Positions 27,201 through 35,240 are shown, counted from the stretch's first letter. The stretch is 64,000 nt of DNA from Fredinandcohnia onubensis (GCF_031181385.1 NZ_JAPSKV010000001.1:434001-498000); one strand, 5' to 3'. Notes: a model not told the origin generated them from the sequence alone. A program made the numbers and translations.

Positions 27201-28762
27201 GAAGCACAATTGGTGGAGGTTCAATTACCATTGCACAAGATGGTACATTTGGAATCCCATTAACAGTTCTTCAGGCTGGTGAAAATACACTAACTCTTAC
27301 TGTTGAGGATAGCGTTGCAAACTCTGTAACTCAAGAAGTTAAACTTCAAGTTAAAGAAGCTGAAGAGCCAAAAGATATTGTCATTTCATTAACACCTTCT
27401 ACAACTGAAGAAACAGAAGGGCCAGTTACTGTAACAGTTGCTACTGACAGTGAAGAGGAACTTGTTGCTCTTAAATGGTTGAAAGGTGAAAAAACAGCTG
27501 CAGATTTTGTTGCGGGTGGAATCGATATTAGCCTTGAAGAAATGACATTTGACGTAGTTGAAAACGGTACTTACACAGTTTATGCAAAAAATAGTGTGGG
27601 TGTAGAAGCGGTACAAACTATTACTGTTGGGAATATCGTTGTGCCACCAGCGCCGATCTCGATAGAATTAACACCATCAACTACAGAACCGACTGAAGGT
27701 CCAATCACTGTCACCGTTACAACAAACAGTGAAGAAGAACTTGAAGCGGTAAAATGGTTAGAAGGACAGAAAGAGGTTTCTGATTTTGCAGAGGCTGGAA
27801 ATGAAGTAAATCTTGAAGCGCTGGCATTTGAGGTATCTGCTAACGGTACGTATACTGTATATGCGAAAAATACTGCAGGTGTAGAAGCGGTGCAAACAAT
27901 TGTTGTGGACAATATTGTTGAACCAGTAAAACCAATTTCAATCGAACTAACTCCATCAACAACAGAACCTACAGAAGGTCCTGTATCGATTACAGTTGCA
28001 ACAGATAGCGAAAGTGATCTAGTCGCAATGAAATGGTTACAAGGTGAAAAAACAGCTGAAGACTTTGCGAATGCTGGGGCAGACATTGATCCAGAAACAA
28101 AAACGTTTGATGTTGTTGTAAATGACACGTATACAGTTTATGTAAAAAACCTTGATGGTGCAGAAACACTAAAAACCATTAAAGTGGCAAATATTGTTGA
28201 GCCGACTGAACCAGTTACATTTGAACTAACTCCATCCACTACAGAGCCAACAGAAGGTCCAGTTATTATTAATGTTGATGTAGATGATGATGTTCAAGAG
28301 TTGAAGTGGTTAGAAGGCGAAAAGACAGTCGCTGATTTCCAAGATGCTGGAATGGATATTGACCTTGAGGAGAAATCTTTTACAGTCATTAAAAATGGTT
28401 CGTACACAGTCTACGTGAAAAACAGTGATGGAACTGAGGCTGTTCAGGTAATCAAAGTGAACAATATCAAGCCAAAAGAAGATCCTGAGAACCCAAGACC
28501 AGGAACTCCGCATCCACAACCAAATCCAGATCCAAAGGATCCTAAACCAGAAGATCCAAAACCACAGGATCCGAAACCGGACAATTCAGGAAAACAACCG
28601 GGTGGATCGAACGATAATGGGGATAACGATGACAATGGAGGCAAGCTTCCAACAACGGCAACTTCCATATTTAATTACCTATTATTAGGGGGAGCTTTAT
28701 TACTTGCTGGAGTGATTGCACTGTTTATCCTAAATGGAAGAAACAAAAACGTGTCACTTTAA
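24260..28762 (+). CDS. Large cell-wall-anchored subtilisin-like (S8) serine protease, Vpr-like
   Basis: 1500 residues from a TTG with GAGGGGAATAGG upstream. Order: signal peptide (cut after VSA, ~31); inhibitor I9-type propeptide (~70-170); S8 catalytic domain with Asp in VAVLDTGIDYNHPEF, His in DHGTHVAGTIAA and Ser in FTGTSMATPHVAGIAAL; a PA insert between His and Ser; Fn3-like domain; further beta domains; four 93-residue repeats; a Pro/Asp/Lys-rich wall-spanning linker; the sorting signal LPTTA, a hydrophobic helix and a short basic tail (NGRNKN). The LPxTA form is the type used by class D sortases, and such a sortase is encoded at 32.0 kb. It is placed between degU and degV, where B. subtilis has no such gene. 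Probable DegU target (inference). Confidence 0.93.
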   Translation: MSKSSKFYKLFNSLLILSLVFSFFAPGLVSAESTSTKNINLDERKAVMKQVIEEQEALVSEKPTIHPSLVNLNGNKKVPVIIQLSENPVALEKGKKELMGQSFSASQEAAAEKKIVDQQASFDQKLKEAKIDGKKGYSYQKVFNGVSLTLAANDIQKLVNIKGVVRVEPDSERYALQEITPVDGEVSAAMNISNSYLDIPAIWDMGYEGENVKVAVLDTGIDYNHPEFEGVYKGGYNFVLHGSDYARERADNDPYETTPEDRPEHKPEVNTTGHTFYTDHGTHVAGTIAAIGANQYGIKGIAPKVDLYAYRVLGAYGSGATSGIIAGIEKAVEEGMDIINLSLGGGSNSETAPDSIAINNAVLKGVTAVVATGNSGPGRSSIGNPSTASLAISVGNSTLPSETIQSTIAVKAGEFEDEYNVGLMGWTFAADPEQTLSGTFDVVAVPGLGAPTDYNGLDVKGKVALVSRGEIAFVDKIAAAKAAGALGIIIHNNVPDAGPAGFLLGDSFKFIPTYDIPTAKGKEFRDAIAATDDKLGQVTFSNYVKGTIAGDDINDSSSRGPSTPNFDIKPDVSAPGTNIMSSVPAYGKDYPDADYSESYDRFTGTSMATPHVAGIAALLLSKNPDWNPFDIKVALSNTAKQLDTGLYDVFAQGAGRVQPLKAINAEALAYALDTTEFEGKTVNYEKGTVTFGKVTPNPDAETTITKQIEVRDLVNKSTSFDVSVEVTKAATGALADAKVTVDQSTFTLNGTETLNVTLTVPAGEDSPGNELLGYIHIVSEGTKLALPFAVAFSDEGPSGLEYYYLNEYGISPNGDGKSDETSLEIGLLGDEDLITIELWDAVNPDGGEFGDGYLGFMIAQALPAGYYTLNGIDGTYIDWGTGQAAVAPEGVYTVDMISWNAATFVPETLLGDDGPLFIKTSSPEISFDTVEGEIEGSEFTVKGSVTDKFIDFKSTVEGMFGIPYDVNEQLDVSYVLTNKDGSTIGGGSITIAQDGTFGIPLTVLQAGENTLTLTVEDSVANSVTQEVKLQVKEAEEPKDIVISLTPSTTEETEGPVTVTVATDSEEELVALKWLKGEKTAADFVAGGIDISLEEMTFDVVENGTYTVYAKNSVGVEAVQTITVGNIVVPPAPISIELTPSTTEPTEGPITVTVTTNSEEELEAVKWLEGQKEVSDFAEAGNEVNLEALAFEVSANGTYTVYAKNTAGVEAVQTIVVDNIVEPVKPISIELTPSTTEPTEGPVSITVATDSESDLVAMKWLQGEKTAEDFANAGADIDPETKTFDVVVNDTYTVYVKNLDGAETLKTIKVANIVEPTEPVTFELTPSTTEPTEGPVIINVDVDDDVQELKWLEGEKTVADFQDAGMDIDLEEKSFTVIKNGSYTVYVKNSDGTEAVQVIKVNNIKPKEDPENPRPGTPHPQPNPDPKDPKPEDPKPQDPKPDNSGKQPGGSNDNGDNDDNGGKLPTTATSIFNYLLLGGALLLAGVIALFILNGRNKNVSL
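27370..28470 (+). repeat. Four tandem 279-bp repeats in the protease gene
   Basis: Units begin near 27391, 27670, 27949 and 28228, marked by the encoded TPSTTE(P/E)TEGP word, so the period is exactly 279 bases (93 residues). Each ends with (N)GTYTVYAKN..G.EAVQTI..NIV. They are probably Ig-like stalk domains. The fourth unit is slightly diverged. Confidence 0.85.
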
Positions 28763-28775
28763 TCCATGATAAAAA

Positions 28776-28818
28776 CCTACCTTTACTGCAAAATTTCATA
28801 GTAAAGGTAGGATTTTTT
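28776..28818 (+). terminator. Terminator of the protease gene
   Basis: CCTACCTTTACT / AGTAAAGGTAGG (28776-28787 with 28800-28811), then a T run. Confidence 0.9.
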
Positions 28819-28852
28819 TATAGCAGCATACATAAATTACAAGGAGATGAAT

Positions 28853-29389
28853 ATGAAGAGAATCCTACTTTACCTTATTGGCGGGATTATAGTCGTTTGT
28901 TTCATCATTTTTTATATACAAGAGAATTCCGTTGATTTTATGGAAGAGGAGAAGGGTACAATTAAAACGGAGGGTGAGGCAGAAATGAGGGATAATCATA
29001 AAAAGTTAGGAAAGATTACTAGTTCAAAGAAAAAAATCATGTTATTGAATCATATAGAAACCTCTATTTCAAAAAAGGAAACGAACAATGGAATTTCAAT
29101 AATTTACGAAATTTATAATGCGGGAGAACAGGATATTCGTTTACAATTCCCATCCGCTCAAGAGTATGATTATGAAATATATAATGAAACTGGAGATTTA
29201 ATGTACCGTTACTCAGATGAACATGTTTTTGCACAAGTTATTAGGGATGTTTTATTTGCTAAAGGCAAGTCTTTAGCCTTTGTGGCTGGACTCCCCAAAT
29301 TAGAAAAAGGTGAATATAGAATTTCCATTTGGGCAGCAGCTAGAGGAATGGATAGTTTGAAAGAAGAATTAACTTTTCGGGTTGAATGA
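28853..29389 (+). CDS. Membrane-anchored BsuPI-type proteinase-inhibitor-domain protein
   Basis: Two in-frame ATGs (28847, 28853) are available. The first touches the AAGGAG ribosome site, so the second is chosen (178 residues). A single N-terminal membrane helix (RILLYLIGGIIVVCFIIFYI) is followed by a polar linker. The C-terminal beta-sandwich has the pattern EIYNAGEQDIRLQFPSAQEYDYEI, LMYRYSDEHVFAQ and LEKGEYRISIWAA, which matches the intracellular proteinase inhibitor BsuPI fold. It sits directly downstream of the S8 protease. It may restrain that or another subtilisin at the cell surface, but no inhibition evidence can come from sequence alone. Confidence 0.72.
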   Translation: MKRILLYLIGGIIVVCFIIFYIQENSVDFMEEEKGTIKTEGEAEMRDNHKKLGKITSSKKKIMLLNHIETSISKKETNNGISIIYEIYNAGEQDIRLQFPSAQEYDYEIYNETGDLMYRYSDEHVFAQVIRDVLFAKGKSLAFVAGLPKLEKGEYRISIWAAARGMDSLKEELTFRVE

Positions 29390-29531
29390 ATCTTATTAGG
29401 TTTTCAGGGTAGCCATTAACAGTCGACTGAGCATATCTCCCCCAGTCCTACATACATATAAACAAGTGACATCCCCGTCAATTTCATTTAAAATGGAAAT
29501 TATAAAGAAACAGGACAGGAAGGTAAAAAAC

Positions 29532-30374
29532 ATGAAAACGGCGATTGTAACTGATAGTACAGCTTACATACCACTGGAACTCCGTGAAAAACTTAATATA
29601 CATATGATTCCGTTAAGTGTCGTATTTGGTAATGAAAGCTACCGTGAGGAAGTCGATATTACAGCGGAGGCGTTTTACGATGAACTGAAGGCACGTAAGG
29701 AATTGCCAACAACTTCACAGCCACCAATTGGTGAATTCGTAGAGCTTTTTGAAAAGCTTGGAAAAGAAAATGATGCGATCATCAGCATTCATCTTTCAAG
29801 TGGAATTAGCGGGACTTACCATGGTTCCGTGACAGCAGGTGAAATGGTAGAGGGTGTGCAGGTTTACTCATTTGATTCGGAAATCAGCTGTATTGTGCAA
29901 GGTTTTTATGCGCTTGAAGCGGCTGAGTTGGCGAATGAAGGCAAGTCCGCAGACGAAATAGTAGCCCGACTCGAAGAAATGAAGCAAACGATGAGGGCTT
30001 ACTTTATGGTAGATGACCTCACTAATCTACAGCGTGGTGGCCGTTTGAGCGGTGCAGCTGCTTTTGTTGGAAGCTTGCTTCAGGTGAAGCCAATCCTTAA
30101 CTTCGAGGATAAAGTGATTGTTCCATTTGAAAAAATTCGCACACGTAAAAAAGCATTAAATCGGGTATTCGAATTATTTGATGAAGATGCGAGTAAAGGT
30201 GTGCCAATGCGTGCAGCACTGATTCACGCAAACATCGAGGAAGAAGCGAAGCAATTAAAGGCTGAGCTTGAAAAGAAATACCCACATGTTGAGTTTTTAC
30301 TAAGTTATTTCGGCCCTGTAATTGGAACCCATCTTGGTGAAGGTGCAATTGGGTTAGGTTGGTATCAGAAATAA
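29532..30374 (+). CDS. degV: DegV family fatty-acid-binding protein
   Basis: The frame runs from 29466, but the ATG at 29532 has AGGAAGG upstream and gives MKTAIVTDSTAYI, the standard DegV start. About 280 residues. Family landmarks: TSQPPIGEFVELFE, IHLSSGISGTYHG, DDLTNLQRGGRLSGAAAFVG and LLQVKPIL. DegV/FakB proteins bind a fatty acid for the kinase FakA. In B. subtilis the gene follows degU directly; here the protease and BsuPI genes lie between. A strong hairpin follows. Confidence 0.93.
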   Translation: MKTAIVTDSTAYIPLELREKLNIHMIPLSVVFGNESYREEVDITAEAFYDELKARKELPTTSQPPIGEFVELFEKLGKENDAIISIHLSSGISGTYHGSVTAGEMVEGVQVYSFDSEISCIVQGFYALEAAELANEGKSADEIVARLEEMKQTMRAYFMVDDLTNLQRGGRLSGAAAFVGSLLQVKPILNFEDKVIVPFEKIRTRKKALNRVFELFDEDASKGVPMRAALIHANIEEEAKQLKAELEKKYPHVEFLLSYFGPVIGTHLGEGAIGLGWYQK

Positions 30375-30384
30375 GTTTGGTTTG

Positions 30385-30414
30385 GCGCCGTACTTGGGTG
30401 CGGCGCTGTTTTTT
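30385..30414 (+). terminator. Terminator of degV
   Basis: GCGCCG / CGGCGC (30385-30390 with 30401-30406), 10-base loop, T run after. Confidence 0.8.
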
Positions 30415-30437
30415 GAAAAATAAAATGGAGGTTACCC

Positions 30438-31928
30438 ATGAGATTTTTACTAGAAAACAAAATATTAATCCCCGAACCATTATCGAGCAAGCCAGGAGTC
30501 AAACGAATTTCTGACCATGAATCTGGCTACTCTCAACCACTAAATCCTTCTTATGACTACTCTTCAGAACTCCAACACCTACTCTACGGCAAGCAACTCT
30601 TACTCGAAGAAATTCCATTTACCCTTGAAGACATACAACAACATTATTTGAATGGTTTTGTTCACTATCGAAAATGCATCATGAAAACAAAAGATGGGTA
30701 TTCATGTGTTCGCTGTGGCAATTCAGATCAAAAGTTGTTTGCGTCTTTTGGATGTGCAAGATGTCGGCAGGAATGTACGTATTGTCGGAAGTGCATTAAT
30801 ATGGGACGAATGAGTGAGTGTACGATTATGGTGAGATGGGAAGGGCCAAGTCCGACGGTAGAAATCCCTGATAAACCACTTGTATGGGAAGGAACACTTT
30901 CAGCGGGACAACAAAAAGCTTCCACTGAACTTATTCAAGCTGTTCGGTCCAATGACCAGCTCTTGATTTGGGCCGTGTGTGGAGCGGGAAAAACGGAAAT
31001 CCTTTTTGAAGGAATTGAATCGGCACTTCAAGCGGATAAAAAGGTTTGTATCGCCACACCACGAACCGATGTTGTCATCGAACTTGCCCCTCGAATAAAA
31101 GCCGCATTTCCACAGGTTGATGTCATCGCCTTGTATGGAGGAAGCGAGGACCGCAACAAGACAGCCCCCATCACACTCTCTACAACCCACCATTTGCTTC
31201 GCTTTTACAAAGCCTTTGACATGGTCATCATCGATGAAGTGGACGCTTTCCCGTATTCCGTGGAACCGATGCTTCAATACGCCGTTGACCAAGCGAAAAA
31301 GGACATCGCCTCGACCATCTACCTTACCGCAACACCAAACAAAACATGGAAAAAAGAAATTTCAGCTGGTAAAAGAAAAGCTGTTACGATTCCGGCGAGG
31401 TATCATCGCCATCCATTGCCAGTGCCTGAATATGTATGGTGTGGGAACTGGGAAAAGAGATTAAAAAAGAAGAGGTTGCCAGGGAATGTGATGACATGGA
31501 TTAAGGAACATCTGGATATCGGAAAACAAGGCTTCTTGTTTGTCCCGAGGATTACCTATCTAGAAAGCATCGTTCAAATTTTACAAACCCTCGACCCACG
31601 AATACAAGGTGTCCATGCCGAAGACACGGAGCGCAAAGAAAAGGTAGCGCGCTTCCGCACTGGCGAAATCCCAATTCTAGTCACAACGACCATTTTAGAA
31701 CGAGGCGTAACCGTTCCGAATATTGATGTGGCTGTCCTGGGTGCGGAGGATCGAATTTTTACGGAGAGTGCCTTGGTGCAAATTTCAGGCAGGGTTGGAC
31801 GCAGTGCCCAATTTCCGACTGGTGAGATTTTACTTTTTCATTTCGGAAAAACAAAAGAAATGTTAAAGGCGAAACAACATATTGAAAAAATGAACAAAGA
31901 GGCCCTCCAAAACGGCTTCATAGATTGA
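30438..31928 (+). CDS. comFA: Competence DNA-uptake helicase/translocase ComFA
   Basis: 496 residues with TGGAGG before ATG. The N-terminal part has a four-cysteine zinc-finger region (CVRCG ... CARCRQECTYCRKC). The SF2 ATPase core has Walker A CGAGKTE (near 178), motif Ia TPRTDVVIEL, motif II DEVD, motif III TATPN, and motifs V/VI in TTTILERGVTV and QISGRVGRS. ComFA drives single-stranded DNA through the ComEC channel during transformation. It is followed by the sortase gene, then comFB and comFC; in B. subtilis comFA and comFB adjoin, so the sortase is an insertion. Confidence 0.95.
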   Translation: MRFLLENKILIPEPLSSKPGVKRISDHESGYSQPLNPSYDYSSELQHLLYGKQLLLEEIPFTLEDIQQHYLNGFVHYRKCIMKTKDGYSCVRCGNSDQKLFASFGCARCRQECTYCRKCINMGRMSECTIMVRWEGPSPTVEIPDKPLVWEGTLSAGQQKASTELIQAVRSNDQLLIWAVCGAGKTEILFEGIESALQADKKVCIATPRTDVVIELAPRIKAAFPQVDVIALYGGSEDRNKTAPITLSTTHHLLRFYKAFDMVIIDEVDAFPYSVEPMLQYAVDQAKKDIASTIYLTATPNKTWKKEISAGKRKAVTIPARYHRHPLPVPEYVWCGNWEKRLKKKRLPGNVMTWIKEHLDIGKQGFLFVPRITYLESIVQILQTLDPRIQGVHAEDTERKEKVARFRTGEIPILVTTTILERGVTVPNIDVAVLGAEDRIFTESALVQISGRVGRSAQFPTGEILLFHFGKTKEMLKAKQHIEKMNKEALQNGFID

Positions 31929-31994
31929 TTTTGTAGCCCATTTTGATTATGATTAAAGATAACGGACAAAGAACGAAAATGGTGGTGATTTCCA

Positions 31995-32582
31995 GTGAAA
32001 AAGGTTGTTTATACGTTTGCGCTTTTGTTAATCATCGGTGGAGTATCATTGACAGGTTACTCAATTTTTCAAATTTGGGATTCAAATCAGGCACAAAAAG
32101 AAGCGTTGGTTCAGGCAGAGGAACTCATTTCAGCACCTCCTGTAGAGGAAGTGGCAGAGAAGGAAATTGTGATTCCAACCTTTGAAAAAGGTGAGACAAT
32201 GGGAGTTTTAGAAGTTCCAAAGCTTGGTGAGAAAATGCCAATCATCGAGGGAACGGATGAGGACGAGCTCGCAAAGGGTGTGGGGCATTATCTTGGCACT
32301 GCGCTTCCGACGCAAAAAGATCAAATCGTTCTATCAGGTCACCGCGATACCACTTTTAGACGTTTTGATGAACTTGCAATCGGTGACACATTTGTTGTGA
32401 AAATGCCATACGGTTACTTTACTTATGAAATTGTTGACACAAAAATCGTTGATGCGGATGACCGGACCATTATTAAATCAACGGCGCCAAACGAGGAGCT
32501 TGTTGTGACAACCTGTTATCCATTCGGATACATTGGAGATGCGCCACATCGCTTTATTTTTTATGGAAAAATGGTGAATTGA
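31995..32582 (+). CDS. Class D sortase
   Basis: 195 residues from GTG with GGTGGTGA upstream. N-terminal membrane anchor (VVYTFALLLIIGGVSLTGYSI), then the sortase beta-barrel: catalytic His in LSGHRDTTFRR, catalytic Cys in VVTTCYPFGY, and Arg in APHRFIFYG. The GVLEVPKLGEKMPIIEGT block is typical of class D enzymes such as B. subtilis YhcS, which prefer LPxT(A/S)-type signals. The protease encoded at 24.3-28.8 kb ends with LPTTA and is the obvious local substrate. The gene interrupts the usual comFA-comFB junction and has its own terminator. Confidence 0.93.
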   Translation: MKKVVYTFALLLIIGGVSLTGYSIFQIWDSNQAQKEALVQAEELISAPPVEEVAEKEIVIPTFEKGETMGVLEVPKLGEKMPIIEGTDEDELAKGVGHYLGTALPTQKDQIVLSGHRDTTFRRFDELAIGDTFVVKMPYGYFTYEIVDTKIVDADDRTIIKSTAPNEELVVTTCYPFGYIGDAPHRFIFYGKMVN

Positions 32583-32590
32583 AAATATGA

Positions 32591-32630
32591 CCTCTAAGTT
32601 GGAATAAATTATCCGACTTAGAGGTTTTTT
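32591..32630 (+). terminator. Terminator of the sortase gene
   Basis: CCTCTAAGT-t-GGA / TCC-g-ACTTAGAGG hairpin followed by a T run (32591-32630). Confidence 0.85.
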
Positions 32631-32769
32631 AATTATTTTGCATGGTGAAAAAAGGGAAATTTACATTTTTGTCTAATTTATAAGGTGAAAGGTTAGTATA
32701 ATTTGAAAACCTCCTAATTGTGTTTATTGTATAATAGTAAAGGAAGACAGTGGGAATGGAGAGGTTCAT

Positions 32770-33051
32770 GTGAAGGTTTTTAATGCAATGGAACCATTGG
32801 TAACTGAAGCAATAAATGAAAATTGGTCTGAATACAATTTACCTTGTAAATGTGAGCAATGTAAAAATGATGTATTTGCCCTCACTTTAAATAATTTAAA
32901 GCCGCGCTATGTCTCGAAAGATAGCGGTATGGCATACGTAAAAGCACAATACTTTGATAAACAAATGATGGCGAATATCTATGTGAAAATCGCAGAAGCT
33001 GTTAACATTGTAGCGGAAAATCCTCAATGCGAATATTTGAGAAGGAGTTGA
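32770..33051 (+). CDS. comFB: Late competence protein ComFB
   Basis: 93 residues from a GTG with GGAGAGG upstream. It contains CKCEQCKNDVFALTLNNLKPRYV, the ComFB signature with a CxC..C cysteine cluster, and GMAYVKAQYFDKQ. The family is small and lies in comF operons; in cyanobacteria ComFB-like proteins have been reported to bind cyclic di-nucleotides, but in Bacillus it is not needed for transformation. It is three bases before comFC. Confidence 0.9.
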   Translation: MKVFNAMEPLVTEAINENWSEYNLPCKCEQCKNDVFALTLNNLKPRYVSKDSGMAYVKAQYFDKQMMANIYVKIAEAVNIVAENPQCEYLRRS

Positions 33052-33054
33052 ACG

Positions 33055-33759
33055 ATGGCTACATGTATTCTTTGTCACAATTATTTTGAAGAAGTGGATT
33101 CATGGGCTACCCTGTTTTCTTTAGTAGAACCTGATCCACTTTGTTCTACTTGTAGTGATAAATTCGAAAAAATAGAAGGTGAACTTTGTGAAAAGTGTGG
33201 TCGACCTTTTTCGGGTGTGGCCGAAGAGCATCGTGAAGGAAACCTCTGCTATGACTGTGTTCGCTGGGAAAAGGATCCTCACTTTCAAAGTGTCCTCACA
33301 AAGAACCGGTCGATATACCTCTATAATGACTTTGCAAAAGAAGTTATCTCCCTCTATAAATTCCGCGGTGATTTTGTAATTTCTTCTATATTTAAAACCC
33401 CTCTTAAAAAAGCTTTTAATACTCATTTTAATTCTTCCTATTTAGTAGTTCCGATTCCTTTAAGTAACGAGCGTTTGTATGAACGTGGATTTAACCAGGC
33501 TAAGGCGCTGGCGGGATTGTTGGGTGTGCCGGTACACGAAGTGCTGGCGCGGACTCATTTGGAGAAGCAATCGAAAAAAGGTCGTTCAGAGCGGATTGCT
33601 GGTGAAAATGTGTTTCGGCTTACTGATGAAGTTCACGGTAAGGATATTTTGTTAGTGGATGATATTTATACGACGGGCTCGACACTGAGGCATGTGGGGA
33701 AGGTGCTTTTAGAGGCGGGGGCGAAATCGGTTTCGTCGTTGACGTTGATGAGGGGGTAA
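33055..33759 (+). CDS. comFC: Competence protein ComFC (ComF-family phosphoribosyltransferase-like)
   Basis: 234 residues. The N-terminal zinc finger has CILC, CSTC, CEKCGRPF and CYDC cysteine pairs. The C-terminal PRTase-type domain has VVPIPLSNERLYERGFNQA and the PRPP-loop DILLVDDIYTTGSTLRHV. ComFC is required for DNA uptake and interacts with ComFA. It starts four bases after comFB stops (shared operon). Confidence 0.94.
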   Translation: MATCILCHNYFEEVDSWATLFSLVEPDPLCSTCSDKFEKIEGELCEKCGRPFSGVAEEHREGNLCYDCVRWEKDPHFQSVLTKNRSIYLYNDFAKEVISLYKFRGDFVISSIFKTPLKKAFNTHFNSSYLVVPIPLSNERLYERGFNQAKALAGLLGVPVHEVLARTHLEKQSKKGRSERIAGENVFRLTDEVHGKDILLVDDIYTTGSTLRHVGKVLLEAGAKSVSSLTLMRG

Positions 33760-33796
33760 GAATAGTTATATAATAAATTAAAGGAGTGATTGGCTA

Positions 33797-34033
33797 ATGA
33801 AACCACTTAAAATTGTAGATCATGAATTAAAAAATGCTATAACCTCAGGGGATTACTACTTGGAAGTTGGGAAACGAAAATTTATGTTATTTGAAGTAGA
33901 TGAAATTAATGAATCGAATGTTTATCATGTAATCGATAAAAGTGAAGAAAGTGAGATTTTAGATGCATTAAATGAGGAAAACAATCCAATATTGTCTGAA
34001 GAGGAAATTAGCAGAATGCTGAAGGGGAAGTGA
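33797..34033 (+). CDS. Small conserved-looking hypothetical protein (78 aa)
   Basis: 78 residues with AAGGAGTG before ATG. Acidic, with a likely beta-rich first half (YYLEVGKRKFMLFEVDEI) and a helical acidic tail (SEEEISRMLKG). No family recognised. It begins 37 bases after comFC and stops just before the next small frames. The two-small-gene layout resembles an antitoxin plus partner, but nothing else supports that. Confidence 0.55.
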   Translation: MKPLKIVDHELKNAITSGDYYLEVGKRKFMLFEVDEINESNVYHVIDKSEESEILDALNEENNPILSEEEISRMLKGK

Positions 34034-34076
34034 TGAGAGTTTACGGAGCGATTCAATCGATAACCGAGTTGGATAA

Positions 34077-34328
34077 ATGAAGAATAGCAATGGACTTACC
34101 TACTATAGGAAGGTCCTACAGCTAAACATAGAGAGTTACATCAAACATCAGGATTTTTCAATTCATATACCCGGAAAAACAGTGTATATAAAAGGTTTAC
34201 CCATTGATCTAAGAAAGGTCCTGCTATCAGTAGGAAAATCAGAGCCTTACAAAATTTATTATCGACTTACCACGGGAAATGTGGTGATATTCCTTGTTAA
34301 ACATCCACGTCAAAAACCCCTAACATAA
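34077..34328 (+). CDS. Small basic hypothetical protein (83 aa)
   Basis: 83 residues, basic, no membrane segment, not recognised. Its ATG overlaps the stop (AAATGA) of a 15-codon frame that starts at 34033 immediately after the 78-residue gene, so the two may be one gene broken by a frameshift or a leader peptide coupled to it. No good ribosome site is seen before 34077, which fits translational coupling. It lies just upstream of the flagellar operon. Confidence 0.4.
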   Translation: MKNSNGLTYYRKVLQLNIESYIKHQDFSIHIPGKTVYIKGLPIDLRKVLLSVGKSEPYKIYYRLTTGNVVIFLVKHPRQKPLT

Positions 34329-34415
34329 ATCTACATAAGGCCCCATACAAAAAATTTATCTATAGTTGTTATCCTCAATTGCTAAAGTACAATTCCATTT
34401 CAAAAAAACTGTCAC

Positions 34416-34442
34416 TATAAATTCCTCTAAATCCACCGATAT
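34416..34442 (+). promoter_or_regulatory. Probable SigD promoter for yvyF
   Basis: TATA-N15-ACCGATAT (34416-34419 and 34435-34442) compared with the SigD consensus TAAA-N15-GCCGATAT. It is 38 bases before the yvyF start. Confidence 0.5.
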
Positions 34443-34479
34443 ATTTAATAGAAATAATGTATTCGAGGAGAGAATTAAC

Positions 34480-34887
34480 ATGACTGAACTAATGAATTGC
34501 CCGAATTGCGATAGTCTTTTTGTAAAAACAAATCTGCGTGATGTATGTGAAAAATGCTATAAGGAAGAGCAAATTGCATTTGAAACGGTTTATACATTTA
34601 TTCGAAAAAAGGAAAATCGAACTGCAACTATTTTTGAGACCTCAGAGGGAACGGGTGTGGATGAAGAATTAATCATCAAATTTATTAGGACTGGACGTTT
34701 GAGGCTAGCTCAATTTCCAAACCTCGGATATCCTTGCCAAAAATGTCGCACCATAATACGCGAAGGGAGTTTATGTGACGATTGTACAAAGGAACTTCGT
34801 GACGAATTATCATCTTTTGAAAAAGAGCAAGAACGAATGCGTGAACTCCAAATTCGTGAAAAAAGAACGTATTATGTTGAGAAATAA
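34480..34887 (+). CDS. yvyF: Flagellar operon protein YvyF (TIGR03826 type)
   Basis: The frame runs from 34366, but ATG at 34480 with GAGGAGAG upstream gives MTELMNCPNCDSLFVK, the family start. About 135 residues. Two zinc-ribbon pairs (CPNC ... CEKC and CQKC ... CDDC) flank a MerR/Xre-like helical middle (VDEELIIKFIRTGRLRLAQFPNLGYP), followed by a charged coil. Function is not known in detail; it is always next to flgM in Bacillus. Confidence 0.9.
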   Translation: MTELMNCPNCDSLFVKTNLRDVCEKCYKEEQIAFETVYTFIRKKENRTATIFETSEGTGVDEELIIKFIRTGRLRLAQFPNLGYPCQKCRTIIREGSLCDDCTKELRDELSSFEKEQERMRELQIREKRTYYVEK

Positions 34888-34889
34888 TC

Positions 34890-34916
34890 TAAACTTTTTC
34901 ATGTCGCTGCCGATAT
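34890..34916 (+). promoter_or_regulatory. SigD promoter of flgM (perfect match)
   Basis: TAAA (34890-34893), 15-base spacer, GCCGATAT (34909-34916): an exact match to the Bacillus SigD consensus. It starts 3 bases after the yvyF stop and would add SigD-dependent transcription of flgM-flgN-flgK-flgL. Confidence 0.9.
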
Positions 34917-34959
34917 AATAAAAAAGGAATAAAGTTCGGATAGAAAGCGAGGTTTTACA

Positions 34960-35220
34960 ATGAAAATTAACCAGTTCGGACCAGTTGGAATGAATCCCTA
35001 TAAAAAGCAAATGAACAAGGTTGCTGCTACCGAAAAGTCAACTCAAACGGATAAAGTTGAAATTTCTTCGGCTGCAAAACAGTTGCAGGAAACATCACCG
35101 ATTACCGCTGAGCGCCAACAAAGGGTTGAAGCATTAAAGCAACAGGTTCAGAGCGGTACATATAAAGTTAAAGCAGAGGACATTGCGAAAAGCGTTTACG
35201 ATTTTTATTTTAAAAAGTAA
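34960..35220 (+). CDS. flgM: Anti-sigma factor FlgM (inhibits SigD)
   Basis: 86 residues, ribosome site AAAGCGAGG. The C-terminal half has the SigD-binding region VEISSAAKQLQE ... RVEALKQQVQSGTYKVKAEDIAKSVYDF, the FlgM family signature. FlgM holds SigD until the hook-basal body is complete and then is exported or degraded. The SigD promoter in front makes a negative feedback loop. Confidence 0.95.
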   Translation: MKINQFGPVGMNPYKKQMNKVAATEKSTQTDKVEISSAAKQLQETSPITAERQQRVEALKQQVQSGTYKVKAEDIAKSVYDFYFKK

Positions 35221-35240
35221 TGTGAAAAAGGAGGGTTATT

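Noticed and set aside
27580-28128. Long minus-strand frames opposite the protease repeats (27580-28128 and others)
   Set aside because: They mirror the repeated codons of the protease, have Ser/Thr/Val-biased content and no ribosome site.
30097-30480. Minus-strand frame over the degV end and comFA start
   Set aside because: It overlaps two certain genes on the other strand and crosses the degV terminator.
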